Positions 1 to 7,259 are shown, numbered from the stretch's first letter. The stretch: 64,000 bases of DNA from Pseudomonas putida (GCA_041071465.1 CP163498.1:2631001-2695000), one strand, 5' to 3'. Numbers and translations: made by a program. Notes: generated from the sequence alone by a model not told the origin.

Positions 1-681
1 CGGTGGCTGAAGGTGCGGTACTCGCGTGCCCGTGGCGAACTGCTGAGCATGCTGCCGGCCCAGTTGCTCCAGTTCAACCAGCGGTTGCGGGCCGCACAGG
101 CTCAAGACGATCTGGCCGCCTTGGTAAAAGCGCCGGTGAAAGCCCCCAAGCGCTTGCTGGAAGGCCGGGTCCTGCAGGGCCAGGGTGTATCGGTTGCCGG
201 CATGAAAAGCGCTCAGCGGATGAGCGGGCGACAGCGTCTGCAGCAAGGCGAATTGCTGCTGGGCCTGTGGGTTGCGCGACCAGGCGATGAACTCGGCGTG
301 AATCACTTCGCGCTCGCGGCGTTGGCGCGCGATGCCCAGGTCAGGCTCGGCCAGCATCTGGCACAGGCGCTCGAGGCCTGCGGCCAAGGCATTAGGCGGG
401 ACTTCGAAGAAAAAATCGGTGGTGCGTTCACGGGTACTGGCGTTGACCTGGCCACCGAGGGCCTGCACGTAGCGCATCAGGCCATCGTCCAGGGGGAAGC
501 GCGGGGTGCCGAGGAAGAACAGGTGCTCGAGGAAGTGGGCCAGCCCTGGCCATTTTCCCGGCGCGTCATGGCTACCCGCGTGCACCCGCAATGCGGCGGC
601 CGCGCGCTTCAGGCGCGGGGCATGGCGCAGGGTAAGCTGCAGGCCGTTGGCGAGGGTGAGGTGGCGGGTGGCGTCAGGCAT
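1..681 (-). CDS. pqqF: Coenzyme PQQ biosynthesis peptidase PqqF, N-terminal part (cut by window edge)
   Basis: The reverse strand opens at the ATG at 681 and stays open for 227 codons to the window edge, so only the N-terminal half domain is present. The start reads MPDATRHLTLANGLQLTLRH and is followed by HFLEHLFFLG, the inverted HxxEH zinc site of M16 (insulinase/pitrilysin-type) peptidases. Known role of the family: PqqF helps process the PqqA precursor peptide during synthesis of pyrroloquinoline quinone, the cofactor of periplasmic alcohol and glucose dehydrogenases. The remaining pqq genes would be expected beyond coordinate 1. It lies downstream of davA on the same strand. Family assignment is secure; PqqF rather than another M16 peptidase rests on the sequence and on the position next to davA. 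Confidence 0.85.
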   Translation of the reverse strand, partial: MPDATRHLTLANGLQLTLRHAPRLKRAAAALRVHAGSHDAPGKWPGLAHFLEHLFFLGTPRFPLDDGLMRYVQALGGQVNASTRERTTDFFFEVPPNALAAGLERLCQMLAEPDLGIARQRREREVIHAEFIAWSRNPQAQQQFALLQTLSPAHPLSAFHAGNRYTLALQDPAFQQALGGFHRRFYQGGQIVLSLCGPQPLVELEQLGRQHAQQFATGTRVPHLQPP

Positions 682-743
682 GGGGGCTCCGGTTGCTGCT
701 GTCCATGCTAACCCATTTGTGTAGCGGGCCCGCGAAAGGGCTA

Positions 744-1538
744 TCAGCCTTTACGCAGGTGAAGCTCCTGGCGCAAATCGTTCAGATAAGGAAACGCCAA
801 GCGCCCCTGCACCACCTGATCATGTTCAAGCTCCGCCAACAACTGGCATTCATCCTGCCCGGCCATGGCTAGCACACTGCCATCCGGCCCGATGAGGCTG
901 CTCTGCCCGCAGTAGTGAATCTCGTCTTCCGCACCGCAATAATTGGCATACACCAGGTAACACTGGTTCTCCTGCGCCCGCGCCCTCACGGTCACCTGGC
1001 AGGTAAAGTCGTACGGCGTCATGTTCGCGGTCGGCACCAGTATCAGCTCTGCGCCATCGAGCGCCAGGCGCCGAGCGTTCTCCGGGAACTCGATGTCGTA
1101 GCAGATCAGCAGGCCGACTTTCCAACCGTCAAATTCCACCACCGGGGACAGGTCGGCGCCTGGGCTGAACATCGAGCGGTCCAGGTCACCGAACAGGTGG
1201 GTCTTGCGGTAGTTGCTGAGGCTGCGGCCATGCGCATCGATCAACTGTACGCTGTTGTAGATTGCCCCGTCGTCGCCGCGCTCGGGGTAGCCATAGACGA
1301 TAGCGATGCGCTGCGCCTGGGCGATCTCCACCACCGCCATCGCCGTCGGGCCATCGTCGGCTTCAGCCAGGCGCTCGACCTGGGCCAGGCCGATGTTGTA
1401 GCCCGTCAGGAACATTTCCGGACACACCAGCAACTGTGCGCCGCGTTCGGCCGCCAGCTGCGCCTGGTGGCGCAGCCGTTGCAGGTTGCCGGGCACGTCC
1501 AGTGGCTTGGGTGCACCCTGGAACAGAGCGATGCGCAT
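744..1538 (-). CDS. davA: 5-aminopentanamidase (5-aminovaleramide amidohydrolase) DavA
   Basis: 264 aa. It is a nitrilase-superfamily amidase with the Glu-Lys-Cys triad visible as E41 (CPEMFLTGYN), K112 (YRKTHLFGD) and C146 (LLICYDIEFPE). Known role: hydrolysis of 5-aminopentanamide to 5-aminovalerate plus ammonia in lysine catabolism. The ATG at 1538 is preferred because a strong AAGGAGG site lies just upstream and the product has the usual DavA length; the open frame extends to 1826 but that part overlaps the davB 3' end in another frame. The start is 14 nt after the davB stop, so davB-davA is an operon. Cytoplasmic; no signal peptide. Confidence 0.95.
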   Translation of the reverse strand: MRIALFQGAPKPLDVPGNLQRLRHQAQLAAERGAQLLVCPEMFLTGYNIGLAQVERLAEADDGPTAMAVVEIAQAQRIAIVYGYPERGDDGAIYNSVQLIDAHGRSLSNYRKTHLFGDLDRSMFSPGADLSPVVEFDGWKVGLLICYDIEFPENARRLALDGAELILVPTANMTPYDFTCQVTVRARAQENQCYLVYANYCGAEDEIHYCGQSSLIGPDGSVLAMAGQDECQLLAELEHDQVVQGRLAFPYLNDLRQELHLRKG

Positions 1539-1552
1539 GGTGCCTCCTTGTC

Positions 1553-3234
1553 TCAGTCTGCCAGGGCGATCGGGCCGATTTCGTCGAACACGTCGCCTGG
1601 GCCGGGGTTGTCCGGGTGGGTGTGGCCACCGAAGTGGTTCATGATACCCCACACCGCATTCAGCGACGTTTGCACCGCGCCTTCCACCCAGGCCGGGTCC
1701 ACGACACGTCGTCACCGGCAATGAAGATGCCGCGCTGCTCGGCGGGCATGTCCTGCTGCATGAAGTGCGCGTACATGCGCTGGTTGTAGCGGTAGTGGCC
1801 CGGCAGCGCCCCCTTGAAAGCGCCAAGGAAGTGCGGGTCGGCTTCCCAGGAAATGGTGATCGGGTCGCCGATGATGTGCCCTGCGATGTCGGTTTTCGGG
1901 TAGATCTTCTTCAGCGCATCCAGGGCCAGCTGCACGCGCTTTTCCACCGGGTGCGGCAGCATCTTCAGCGCATCGCTCATCCAGGCGTAGGACAGGCAGA
2001 TCACCCCCGGCTTGTCGTCACCGTTGTCGAACAGGTAAGTGCCGCGGGTAAGCCGGTCGGTGAGGGTCATGCTCATCAGGTCGCGGCCGGTTTCCGGGTC
2101 CTTGTCCTTCCAGAACGGCCGGTCGACCATGACGAAGGTCTTCGACGACTGCATGTAGCGGGTGCGGTCCAGAGCCATCCACATTTTTTGCGAGAACAGC
2201 GATTCCTCGCAGTCGATCTGGGTGGTCAGCAGCCAGGTCTGGCAGGTGGCGAGTACCGCGCTGTAGTGGCGGGTGTCGCCCCAGTTGTCGGTGACCGCCA
2301 GGCGTCCATCGGAAGCGCGGGCAATGCGCTTGACCCCGGTACGCGGCGCGCCGCCGTGCAACGTGCTCAGGCTGGTGCCCTGCGGCCAATGCACGCAGCG
2401 CTCCGGTACATGGCGCCAGATGCCTTGCGGCACTTGTTCCACACCGCCGACCACCAGGTGCTGGTGGTCGTCGCAGTTGGTCATCACCACGCGGAAAATT
2501 TCCAGCATCGAGTTGGGGAAGTCCGAATCCCAGCCACCGGTGCCGAAACCGACCTGGCCGAACACTTCGCGGTGCTGGAAGCTCAGCTTGGCAAACGAGC
2601 GCGAGGTGGCGACGAAGTCGTAGAAGGTGCGGTCGTCCCACAGCGGCACCAGCTTGTTCCACAGTGCCTTCAGGCGCGGTACGTCGCGGTCGCGGATGGC
2701 TTGCTGGATTTCGGCGAACTGGGCGCCGCTTTCCAGCGCATCAGCCCAGGCATCGGCCACTTCATGAAACAGCTTGGGCAGGTCGCTGGTTTTTTCGGCG
2801 TAGTAGGTCTGGCCTTCCAGGTCGATCACCGTGCTGCCCGAGGCCGGGGTCAGCGGGTTGGGGAAAGGCTTGGTTTCCAGGCCCAGCTTGTCCACGTAGT
2901 GATAGAAGGCCGTGGACGACACCGGGAAGCGCATGCCACCCAATTCGGCGATGATCCCATCGGTGCCGTTGAAGGCTTGCGAGCGCAGCCGGCCACCCAG
3001 CTTGGAAGCCTCGTACACCACCGGTTTGAGGCCCAGCTTCATCAACTCGTAGGCCGCCACCAGGCCGGCGATACCGGCACCTATGATGGCTACTTCTTCA
3101 CCCTGGCGATCAACCGGAATGCTGCCCAGGCCCGCGGGGTGCTCCAACCAGTCGTCGAAAGCGAACGGGAAGTCCGGGCCGAAGATGGTGATCGGCTTCT
3201 TGCCGTCGGCGGGGTGGCGGTTTTTCTTGTTCAT
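1553..3234 (-). CDS. davB: Lysine 2-monooxygenase DavB, frameshifted near its 3' end in this sequence
   Basis: FAD-dependent amine oxidase/monooxygenase that converts L-lysine to 5-aminopentanamide. The Rossmann motif GAGIAG lies at residues 52-57 after a ~45-residue N-terminal extension typical of this enzyme. The uninterrupted frame gives 513 native residues to GDDVSWT and then runs into nonsense and a stop at 1660. In the next frame the expected C-terminus continues (PAWVEGAVQT, then 37 more residues) to a stop at 1553. One base is missing in the GGG run at 1695-1697 (plus strand); restoring it gives exactly 560 aa, the known DavB length. As written the protein would lose its last 47 residues. 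Three other genes here show the same kind of defect, so an assembly error is likelier than a true mutation. Confidence 0.92.
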
Positions 3235-3360
3235 GAAGTGACCTTGCCAGAGAGGCTGCGCGGGGAGCGGAGCCTGAGTATAGGAGATGCCTGGGGGTCA
3301 TTTTAGGGCGTGGGGTTTTCGTAATTAAGGCGCAGAGTGGTGTCTGAATGTAGTTTGTTT

Positions 3361-3394
3361 CGTCGGAATAACATGCGTCATATACATTACGACG
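3361..3394. promoter_or_regulatory. Candidate operator: inverted repeat upstream of davBA
   Basis: CGTCGGAAT at 3361-3369 and ATTACGACG at 3386-3394 form an inverted repeat (8 of 9 positions paired) separated by 16 nt. It lies between the end of the Lrp/AsnC-type regulator gene and the davB start, in an AT-rich patch. Spacing and symmetry suit an Lrp-family dimer or octamer. A -10-like TATACT on the reverse strand (3278-3283) could serve davB but has no good -35. The operator role is inference. Confidence 0.4.
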
Positions 3395-3403
3395 ACTTAG
3401 AAA

Positions 3404-3865
3404 TCAGAGCGGCTGCCCGCGATCTACCTTGCTACTGAGAATGATCGACGTGGTGGTCTTCTCCACGCCGTCGACACTGCCGATCTGGTCAAGCAACTGG
3501 TCAAGCTGTTCGGGCGAGTCCGTACGCAGCCAGGCCACGTAGTCGAATTCTCCGCTTACCGCACACAGCTGCTGCACCTGCCCCATGGCACTCAGGCGCC
3601 GCACAACTTCCTTGCCGGAACGCGGCTGTACTTTGATCCCCACGTACGCCTGCAGCCCGCCGCCTATCACACTCTGGCCCAGGCGCACGCCATAACCGGA
3701 GATGACTTTGTTCTTCTCCAGCCGCTCCAGGCGTGAGTTGACGGTGGTACGGGCAATGCCCAGCTGGCGGGCGAGGGTGGCGACGCTTTCGCGGGCGTTG
3801 ATCTGCAACAGGGCGATCAGCTGGCGATCGATTTCATCCAGCGTGATGGAGCGGGAATCCGACAT
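3404..3865 (-). CDS. Lrp/AsnC-family transcriptional regulator
   Basis: 153 aa starting MSDSRSITLDEIDRQLIALL. Residues about 8-60 form the AsnC-type helix-turn-helix (LARQLGIARTTVNSRLERLEKNKVISGYGV) and about 70-150 the RAM/Lrp ligand-binding domain (AYVGIKVQPRSGKEVVRRL, VSGEFDYVAWLRTDS). The start at 3865 gives the usual family length; the frame is open further upstream to 3940, but that part has no family similarity that I can see. The gene lies immediately upstream of davBA on the same strand with an inverted repeat between them, so control of lysine catabolism is the obvious hypothesis. The effector is not shown by sequence. Confidence 0.9.
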   Translation of the reverse strand: MSDSRSITLDEIDRQLIALLQINARESVATLARQLGIARTTVNSRLERLEKNKVISGYGVRLGQSVIGGGLQAYVGIKVQPRSGKEVVRRLSAMGQVQQLCAVSGEFDYVAWLRTDSPEQLDQLLDQIGSVDGVEKTTTSIILSSKVDRGQPL

Positions 3866-3999
3866 GGCGAGTCTCTGCGGTTGGCCCGCTAGCCTAGCCA
3901 GCCAATGCCGATGAGGGCAAGGGCCGTCACAGCTGACCACGCTGGCCCGATGACTTTGCCTTCGGCATGATGAAGCGCTAGTCCAACGAGAACCTCAGC

Positions 4000-4554
4000 G
4001 TGAACCTCGACCACCTGCTCGAATGCTGGCGACTGGAAGTCTCCAACAAGAAAAGGCCCGGACGCCGAATCAGTTTGCTGTTCAACGTGCTGCGCCGCGC
4101 CCGCAAGGACAACAAACTGCGTTTTCTCTTTGCCTACCGCCTGGCCCAGTACCTCGACGCCCATGGTGGCCTGGCACGGCGTCACGCCCGGCGCATGCAA
4201 CAGCGGCTAAACCTCAAGTACGCCGTGGACATCGATATAGGTGCACACATCGCGCCCGGCCTGCGCATCGCGCACCTACCGGGGGTAGTGATCACCCGGC
4301 ACGTGCGCATCGGGCGCAATTTCTTCATCCGGCAGAACTGCTCGATCGGCATCAAGACCCTTGGCCTAGAGGAATACGCGCTGCGCATTGGCGACAATGT
4401 GAGCATGGGCGCCAATAGCTGCATTGTTGCCGATCGCATCGATATTGGCGACGACGTGGTGATTGGCGCTATGTCGCTGGTTACGCGGGATATTCCGGCT
4501 GGCATGACCTTCTACAACCAGCGGCAGGTAGTGATGCGGCCGAGTGCGCAGTAG
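4000..4554 (+). CDS. Hexapeptide-repeat acyltransferase, serine O-acetyltransferase-like
   Basis: 184 aa with a GTG start at 4000. An N-terminal basic helical segment (RRARKDNKLRFLFAYRLAQYL) is followed from about residue 78 by left-handed beta-helix hexapeptides (IDIGAHIAPGLRIAHLPGVV, IRIGDNVSMGANSCIVAD, IDIGDDVVIGAMSLVTRDIP). The family resembles CysE/LbH acyltransferases that act on serine or sugars, but it is shorter than CysE (about 270 aa), so a polysaccharide-type O-acetyltransferase or an unassigned SAT-like enzyme is possible. It is transcribed away from the Lrp regulator. The substrate cannot be read from the sequence. Confidence 0.82.
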   Translation: MNLDHLLECWRLEVSNKKRPGRRISLLFNVLRRARKDNKLRFLFAYRLAQYLDAHGGLARRHARRMQQRLNLKYAVDIDIGAHIAPGLRIAHLPGVVITRHVRIGRNFFIRQNCSIGIKTLGLEEYALRIGDNVSMGANSCIVADRIDIGDDVVIGAMSLVTRDIPAGMTFYNQRQVVMRPSAQ

Positions 4555-4733
4555 TTATCAGCTTAAAGTTTTTGCAGCGGTGGGCGCCGTGGATGTTGGG
4601 GCAGAGTGGGAGTGCTCCCAAGGGTTCTTCTAGCACTGGCTAGCGAGGCGGATGGCGCCTGGACGCTATGGTGGCTGGTTGATATCTTTGCCGCCGCCAC
4701 CCACCCGGGAACGCTCTCGCACAAGGACTCGCA

Positions 4734-5411
4734 ATGAACAAGATGATGGTAAGCCCCTGGTTGATGGTCTCGCCTGATGGGCCGGTCACCTGTGCTTTCG
4801 ATGACGACCAACAGGTGCATCTACGCCAAGGCGGCCTGGATGGCGCTTGTGGGCCCTACAGTGTTGTCATGGCGCTTATCACGTTGGGCGTAATGCGGTA
4901 TGACGAAGCTACAGAAATGCACCAGTGGCATGGCAACAGTCGAGAAGGGCGGTTTCGGAACGAAATTCGCAATCTAGGGGCGTTGGTCTCTGGTGGTACC
5001 GATCATAAAGACATGATTCGGCTCGTCGATTGCTTCAGTGGTCTCGGTGTCGGTGCCGAGTATGTGAGTGGCAGTAAAAAGGAAATCGTAGAGCAGGTTG
5101 AGCATGCCATCGATAGCCAGTGCGCTCCGATTGTCGGTGTTCGCTTCAGTGGCGGCGGTGGGCACTGGATGATGGTAGTGGGTTACCAAGGTTATGAAGA
5201 TGAGGATGGTTTCCAGCTGACTCACATCCTCTGTCTGGACCCCGCAAGCGAAACGCCTCGGACCAGTTTGTGGAACGCAGTCATCAATGTGTACGAAGAG
5301 GATGGCAGCTCGGTGGGAAGTGGGCCGCTGCCTTCTACCTATTGGGGCTACGATGGGCAGCGCGTGAGTTGCCGGGTTGAAGATGCCTTGGTGATTTGCG
5401 GGGCAGATTGA
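4734..5411 (+). CDS. C39-like papain-fold cysteine peptidase, uncharacterised
   Basis: 225 aa. The sequence shows the layout of a C39-like cysteine peptidase: Q32 in RQGGLDGACGP, the candidate nucleophile C39 at the start of a helix (CGPYSVVMAL), H144 in GGGGHWMMVVGY, and D169 in CLDPAS. The Q-C-H-D order matches oxyanion-hole glutamine plus triad. There is no signal peptide, double-glycine leader or transmembrane segment, and no ABC exporter nearby, so it is not an ordinary bacteriocin-processing transporter. GC content is visibly lower than in neighbouring core genes, and the gene sits just outside the degenerate tRNA repeat at 5457, suggesting it arrived horizontally. Possible roles include an effector or maturation protease; none is demonstrated. 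Confidence 0.7.
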   Translation: MNKMMVSPWLMVSPDGPVTCAFDDDQQVHLRQGGLDGACGPYSVVMALITLGVMRYDEATEMHQWHGNSREGRFRNEIRNLGALVSGGTDHKDMIRLVDCFSGLGVGAEYVSGSKKEIVEQVEHAIDSQCAPIVGVRFSGGGGHWMMVVGYQGYEDEDGFQLTHILCLDPASETPRTSLWNAVINVYEEDGSSVGSGPLPSTYWGYDGQRVSCRVEDALVICGAD

Positions 5412-5424
5412 TGTCTGGCACAAA

Positions 5425-5450
5425 AAAGCCGTGCAACTGCGCGGCTTTGT
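5425..5450 (+). terminator. Rho-independent terminator after the peptidase gene
   Basis: AAAGCCGTG (5425-5433) pairs with CGCGGCTTT (5440-5448), including one G-T pair, around a six-base loop. It begins 13 nt after the stop at 5411. The stem closely resembles the terminator beside tRNA-Ile2 at 7140-7160, so both may descend from one tRNA-plus-terminator end. Confidence 0.6.
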
Positions 5451-5456
5451 CGTATC

Positions 5457-5495
5457 TGGTGGGCCCACACGAACTTGAATCGTGGACTAAAGGAT
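5457..5495 (-). repeat. Degenerate copy of the tRNA-Ile2 3' end (candidate distal att site)
   Basis: This 39-bp stretch matches 7167-7205, the 3' end of the tRNA gene including CCA, at 35 of 39 positions. All four differences are C/T or G/A transitions. The two copies are in direct orientation about 1.7 kb apart, as left by a tRNA-integrating element whose insertion displaced the original gene end. Homology then breaks off inside the anticodon arm. Confidence 0.75.
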
Positions 5496-5622
5496 CAGAG
5501 TTAGCTTGCTACATGTGATAGTAGCAGAAATCTACTGTAAGCAAGAAAAGGTACAGTAACATTAAGCCAGCATCGCAGCGATGTTTGAGCGAAATTTAAG
5601 GTAAGTCAACGAATCTTTTCAG

Positions 5623-5640
5623 TGTACCTCCATTGTACCT
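5623..5640. repeat. Paired TGTACCT repeat, candidate integrase arm-type site (distal end)
   Basis: TGTACCT, three bases, then TTGTACCT. The identical arrangement with a different three-base spacer occurs at 7079-7096 near the other end of the remnant. A further inverted copy (AGGTACA) lies at 5549-5555. Short direct repeats just inside both ends are what arm-binding domains of tyrosine integrases recognise; the role is inferred from position. Confidence 0.5.
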
Positions 5641-5701
5641 CGAAGCCCTCCCAGGGATTAGCTAGCACGACGGCCTGCAGCCCGTATTGAGCTGTTCGTG
5701 C

Positions 5702-6481
5702 CTAGGCTCTCTGAGCTTCCAGCCAAATCAGAATTTTTTCACCTAAGATTTGGATGTAGCGGGAGATGTAATTGCAGAGCAGGTGAGGATAATCATGCTC
5801 GATTGAGACTTTCTCGCCAACAAAGTAAAATCTAATTGACACTAGTTCTGTTTCGCTGCTTTTTGTGTAACGACCTCTGTCTTCACTGCAGAGATAAGAT
5901 TTCCGCTCTACTATGGTTCTAATTGTGTCGGCGTCTTTTGATAGCTGAAGCAGTCCGCCTGCATGCATTAGACAATTTCGAATCTTCTGTGCGCACTTGA
6001 TAGGCTCGTGCACTGCAATGGTTTCAAGAGGTATTCCTAGCTTCCTGAAGTAATTGAATATTTTTTCGACGCCCGCGCCATTTATGGATGACAGTTGGAT
6101 TTCGGATGCTTGTTCAGTTGCGATTGCAAGCCGCAAAATATAAGCTTCGAATAGTGAAAGCGTAGAAAATAGGTTGCCAGATGAAATCATATATGGATAG
6201 GTGTTGTCCCATCGACGCTTATGAATCGCCGCGCGTGCGGCGATTATTTCTGCATGCTTTTCGATGTCAGGAAAGTAGTGAGTGACTTTTTCTGCTTCAA
6301 TAGCTTGCTCATGCGTAATGGTATAATGGCTTTTCCAGACAAAATCCATTATATCAACCCATTCGGTCGCGGCGCTGTTTAATATTTGAGAAACCTCGTA
6401 TGAGCACCTTTCAGATGGTGACATGTTTTTCTTTGCGAGCAGTTCTTGTACGAAGGCATCTATCAAGTTTTCCCTAACCAT
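5702..6481 (-). CDS. AT-rich HEPN-domain protein (putative RNase/toxin-type cargo)
   Basis: 259 aa of unknown specific function. Residues 165-176 read QKIRNCLMHAGG and carry the Rx4H motif of HEPN domains (R168, H173), preceded by a helix suited to the HEPN bundle (SGNLFSTLSLFEAYILRLAI, about 101-120). HEPN proteins are often metal-independent RNases in toxin-antitoxin, abortive-infection or RNA-processing systems, but some are only RNA-binding. The gene is much more AT-rich than its neighbours and uses non-Pseudomonas codons, indicating transfer. It sits inside the tRNA-Ile2 element remnant. No adjacent antitoxin gene (e.g. MNT-type) was recognised. The start at 6481 has no clear ribosome site, so a later start is possible. 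Confidence 0.65.
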   Translation of the reverse strand: MVRENLIDAFVQELLAKKNMSPSERCSYEVSQILNSAATEWVDIMDFVWKSHYTITHEQAIEAEKVTHYFPDIEKHAEIIAARAAIHKRRWDNTYPYMISSGNLFSTLSLFEAYILRLAIATEQASEIQLSSINGAGVEKIFNYFRKLGIPLETIAVHEPIKCAQKIRNCLMHAGGLLQLSKDADTIRTIVERKSYLCSEDRGRYTKSSETELVSIRFYFVGEKVSIEHDYPHLLCNYISRYIQILGEKILIWLEAQRA

Positions 6482-6527
6482 TCGAGTGTTCTACCAGTGT
6501 CAGCTGAGGATTTAAATTTGATATTAA

Positions 6528-6707
6528 TTAGTTTTGTTCTGGTTCTGGTTCTGGATCAGGAAGAGCATAAGTATTTAGCTGGTCGATAACTAATTCCGCA
6601 TATTGTGTTATTAACGACCTTGTGTAATCAATTAGCTCGTTCAATTCGCGACTGCCTGAGGCTGTGAAAGACGCTCCGTGCCCGATAGCGTTTCTCATTC
6701 CTACGAG
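6528..6707 (-). pseudogene. C-terminal fragment of a second HEPN-like protein
   Basis: About 60 codons encode MRNAIGHGASF followed by two helices (ELNELIDYTRSLITQYAELV) and an acidic proline tail. The RNAIGH segment is again an Rx4H HEPN motif. There is no start of its own: the frame runs upstream directly into integrase-like sequence, with a GTG at 6749 that would give a 73-aa fusion. It therefore looks like the tail of a larger gene joined to integrase DNA by deletion. It is unrelated in sequence to the full HEPN gene next to it. Confidence 0.5.
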
Positions 6708-7042
6708 CCTCAGGGAGCCCAGGCGTGTATCGCGATAGTTGGCGATCACCTCGGATGATAGAGCTGCGAGCGAATATTTTCCCTGGTCGCCTCGGCCTTT
6801 TGCGCGGTGGGCTTCTTGGTAGGGCTGACTTCGCGCAGATGTCGCTGCAGCGCATTTTCGAGTGTCAGCCGCTCGGACCCGCTGCGCTGGATATACACAC
6901 CCCGCACCATTTCATCTTCGGTGCGCCGTGACCAATCCTCGGCGTCGCGTTTGGTGCGGAAGGTTTTGGCGTTGGTCGGCCATCCGGTTTTGCGGATGAC
7001 AGCCTTCCAGGTGCCGGCAGGGGTTTTGACGATTGTAGCCAT
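6708..7042 (-). pseudogene. Truncated, frameshifted tyrosine site-specific integrase
   Basis: From the ATG at 7042 the reverse strand encodes MATIVKTPAGTWKAVIRKTG, a typical N-terminal arm-binding domain of phage/island integrases, and then a core-binding region beginning LTLENALQRHL. The frame ends at 6746. The next piece of core domain (VIANYRDTRLGSLR) continues in another frame from 6749, and homology stops at about 6708, where HEPN-fragment sequence begins. The catalytic domain (R...HxxR...Y) is absent. Its position beside tRNA-Ile2 and the repeats at both ends identify it as the former integrase of this element. Confidence 0.72.
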
Positions 7043-7078
7043 CTGAAGGACTCCAAAGGCGTGCAAGCGAAGCCGCAC

Positions 7079-7096
7079 TGTACCTAATTTGTACCT
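7079..7096. repeat. Paired TGTACCT repeat, candidate integrase arm-type site (tRNA-proximal end)
   Basis: TGTACCT, AAT, TTGTACCT: the same paired arrangement as at 5623-5640. It lies between the integrase remnant start and the tRNA, where arm sites and the integrase promoter are commonly found. A related TGTACT follows at about 7111. Confidence 0.5.
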
Positions 7097-7138
7097 TTAG
7101 ACCATAGGACTGTACTGAGGTGGTTCCACCAAAACACG

Positions 7139-7160
7139 AAAGCCGCGTAGTACGCGGCTT
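7139..7160 (-). terminator. Terminator downstream of tRNA-Ile2
   Basis: A perfect 8-bp stem (AAGCCGCG / CGCGGCTT) around a five-base loop, followed on the reverse strand by CGTGTTTTG. It starts 7 nt after the tRNA CCA end. Confidence 0.65.
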
Positions 7161-7166
7161 CAAGGT

Positions 7167-7243
7167 TGGTGGGCCCACACGGACTCGAACCGTGGACCAA
7201 AGGATTATGAGTCCTCTGCTCTAACCGACTGAGCTATAGGCCC
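7167..7243 (-). tRNA. ileX: tRNA-Ile2 (anticodon CAU, lysidine-modified)
   Basis: 77 nt with encoded CCA. On the reverse strand it begins GGGCCTATAGCTCAG. The 7-bp acceptor stem closes with one G-T pair, TTCGAGTC forms the T loop region, and the anticodon loop contains CATAA with anticodon CAU at 7207-7209. The body resembles E. coli ileX rather than initiator or elongator tRNA-Met, so after lysidine modification of C34 it should read AUA as isoleucine. Its 3' end served as attachment site for the adjacent element remnant. The Ile2-versus-Met call is from remembered sequence. Confidence 0.9.
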
Positions 7244-7259
7244 TCAGTAAGTGGCCGGA

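Larger units (their letters stand above)
5457..7205. mobile_element. Decayed integrative element at tRNA-Ile2(CAU)
   Basis: The segment is bounded by the tRNA 3' end (7167-7205) and its degenerate direct repeat (5457-5495). Inside are a broken tyrosine-recombinase gene next to the tRNA, an AT-rich HEPN-domain gene, a second HEPN fragment and paired TGTACCT repeats close to both ends. That architecture (tRNA, integrase, cargo, displaced repeat) is the standard layout of a tRNA-integrated island. With the integrase broken and only 1.7 kb left, it is a non-mobile remnant. Confidence 0.7.

Noticed and set aside
13..711. Plus-strand 232-codon frame at the window start
   Set aside because: Shadow of pqqF, whose HxxEH zinc motif is read on the reverse strand.
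1765..3306. Plus-strand open frame of 513 codons opposite davB
   Set aside because: It is the antisense shadow of davB, created by GC-rich third positions; no family motif, and davB has clear FAD-binding sequence.
7167..7243. Reading the tRNA as elongator tRNA-Met
   Set aside because: The anticodon is CAU, but the body and acceptor stem resemble tRNA-Ile2 (ileX) of other gammaproteobacteria. Remaining doubt is small.
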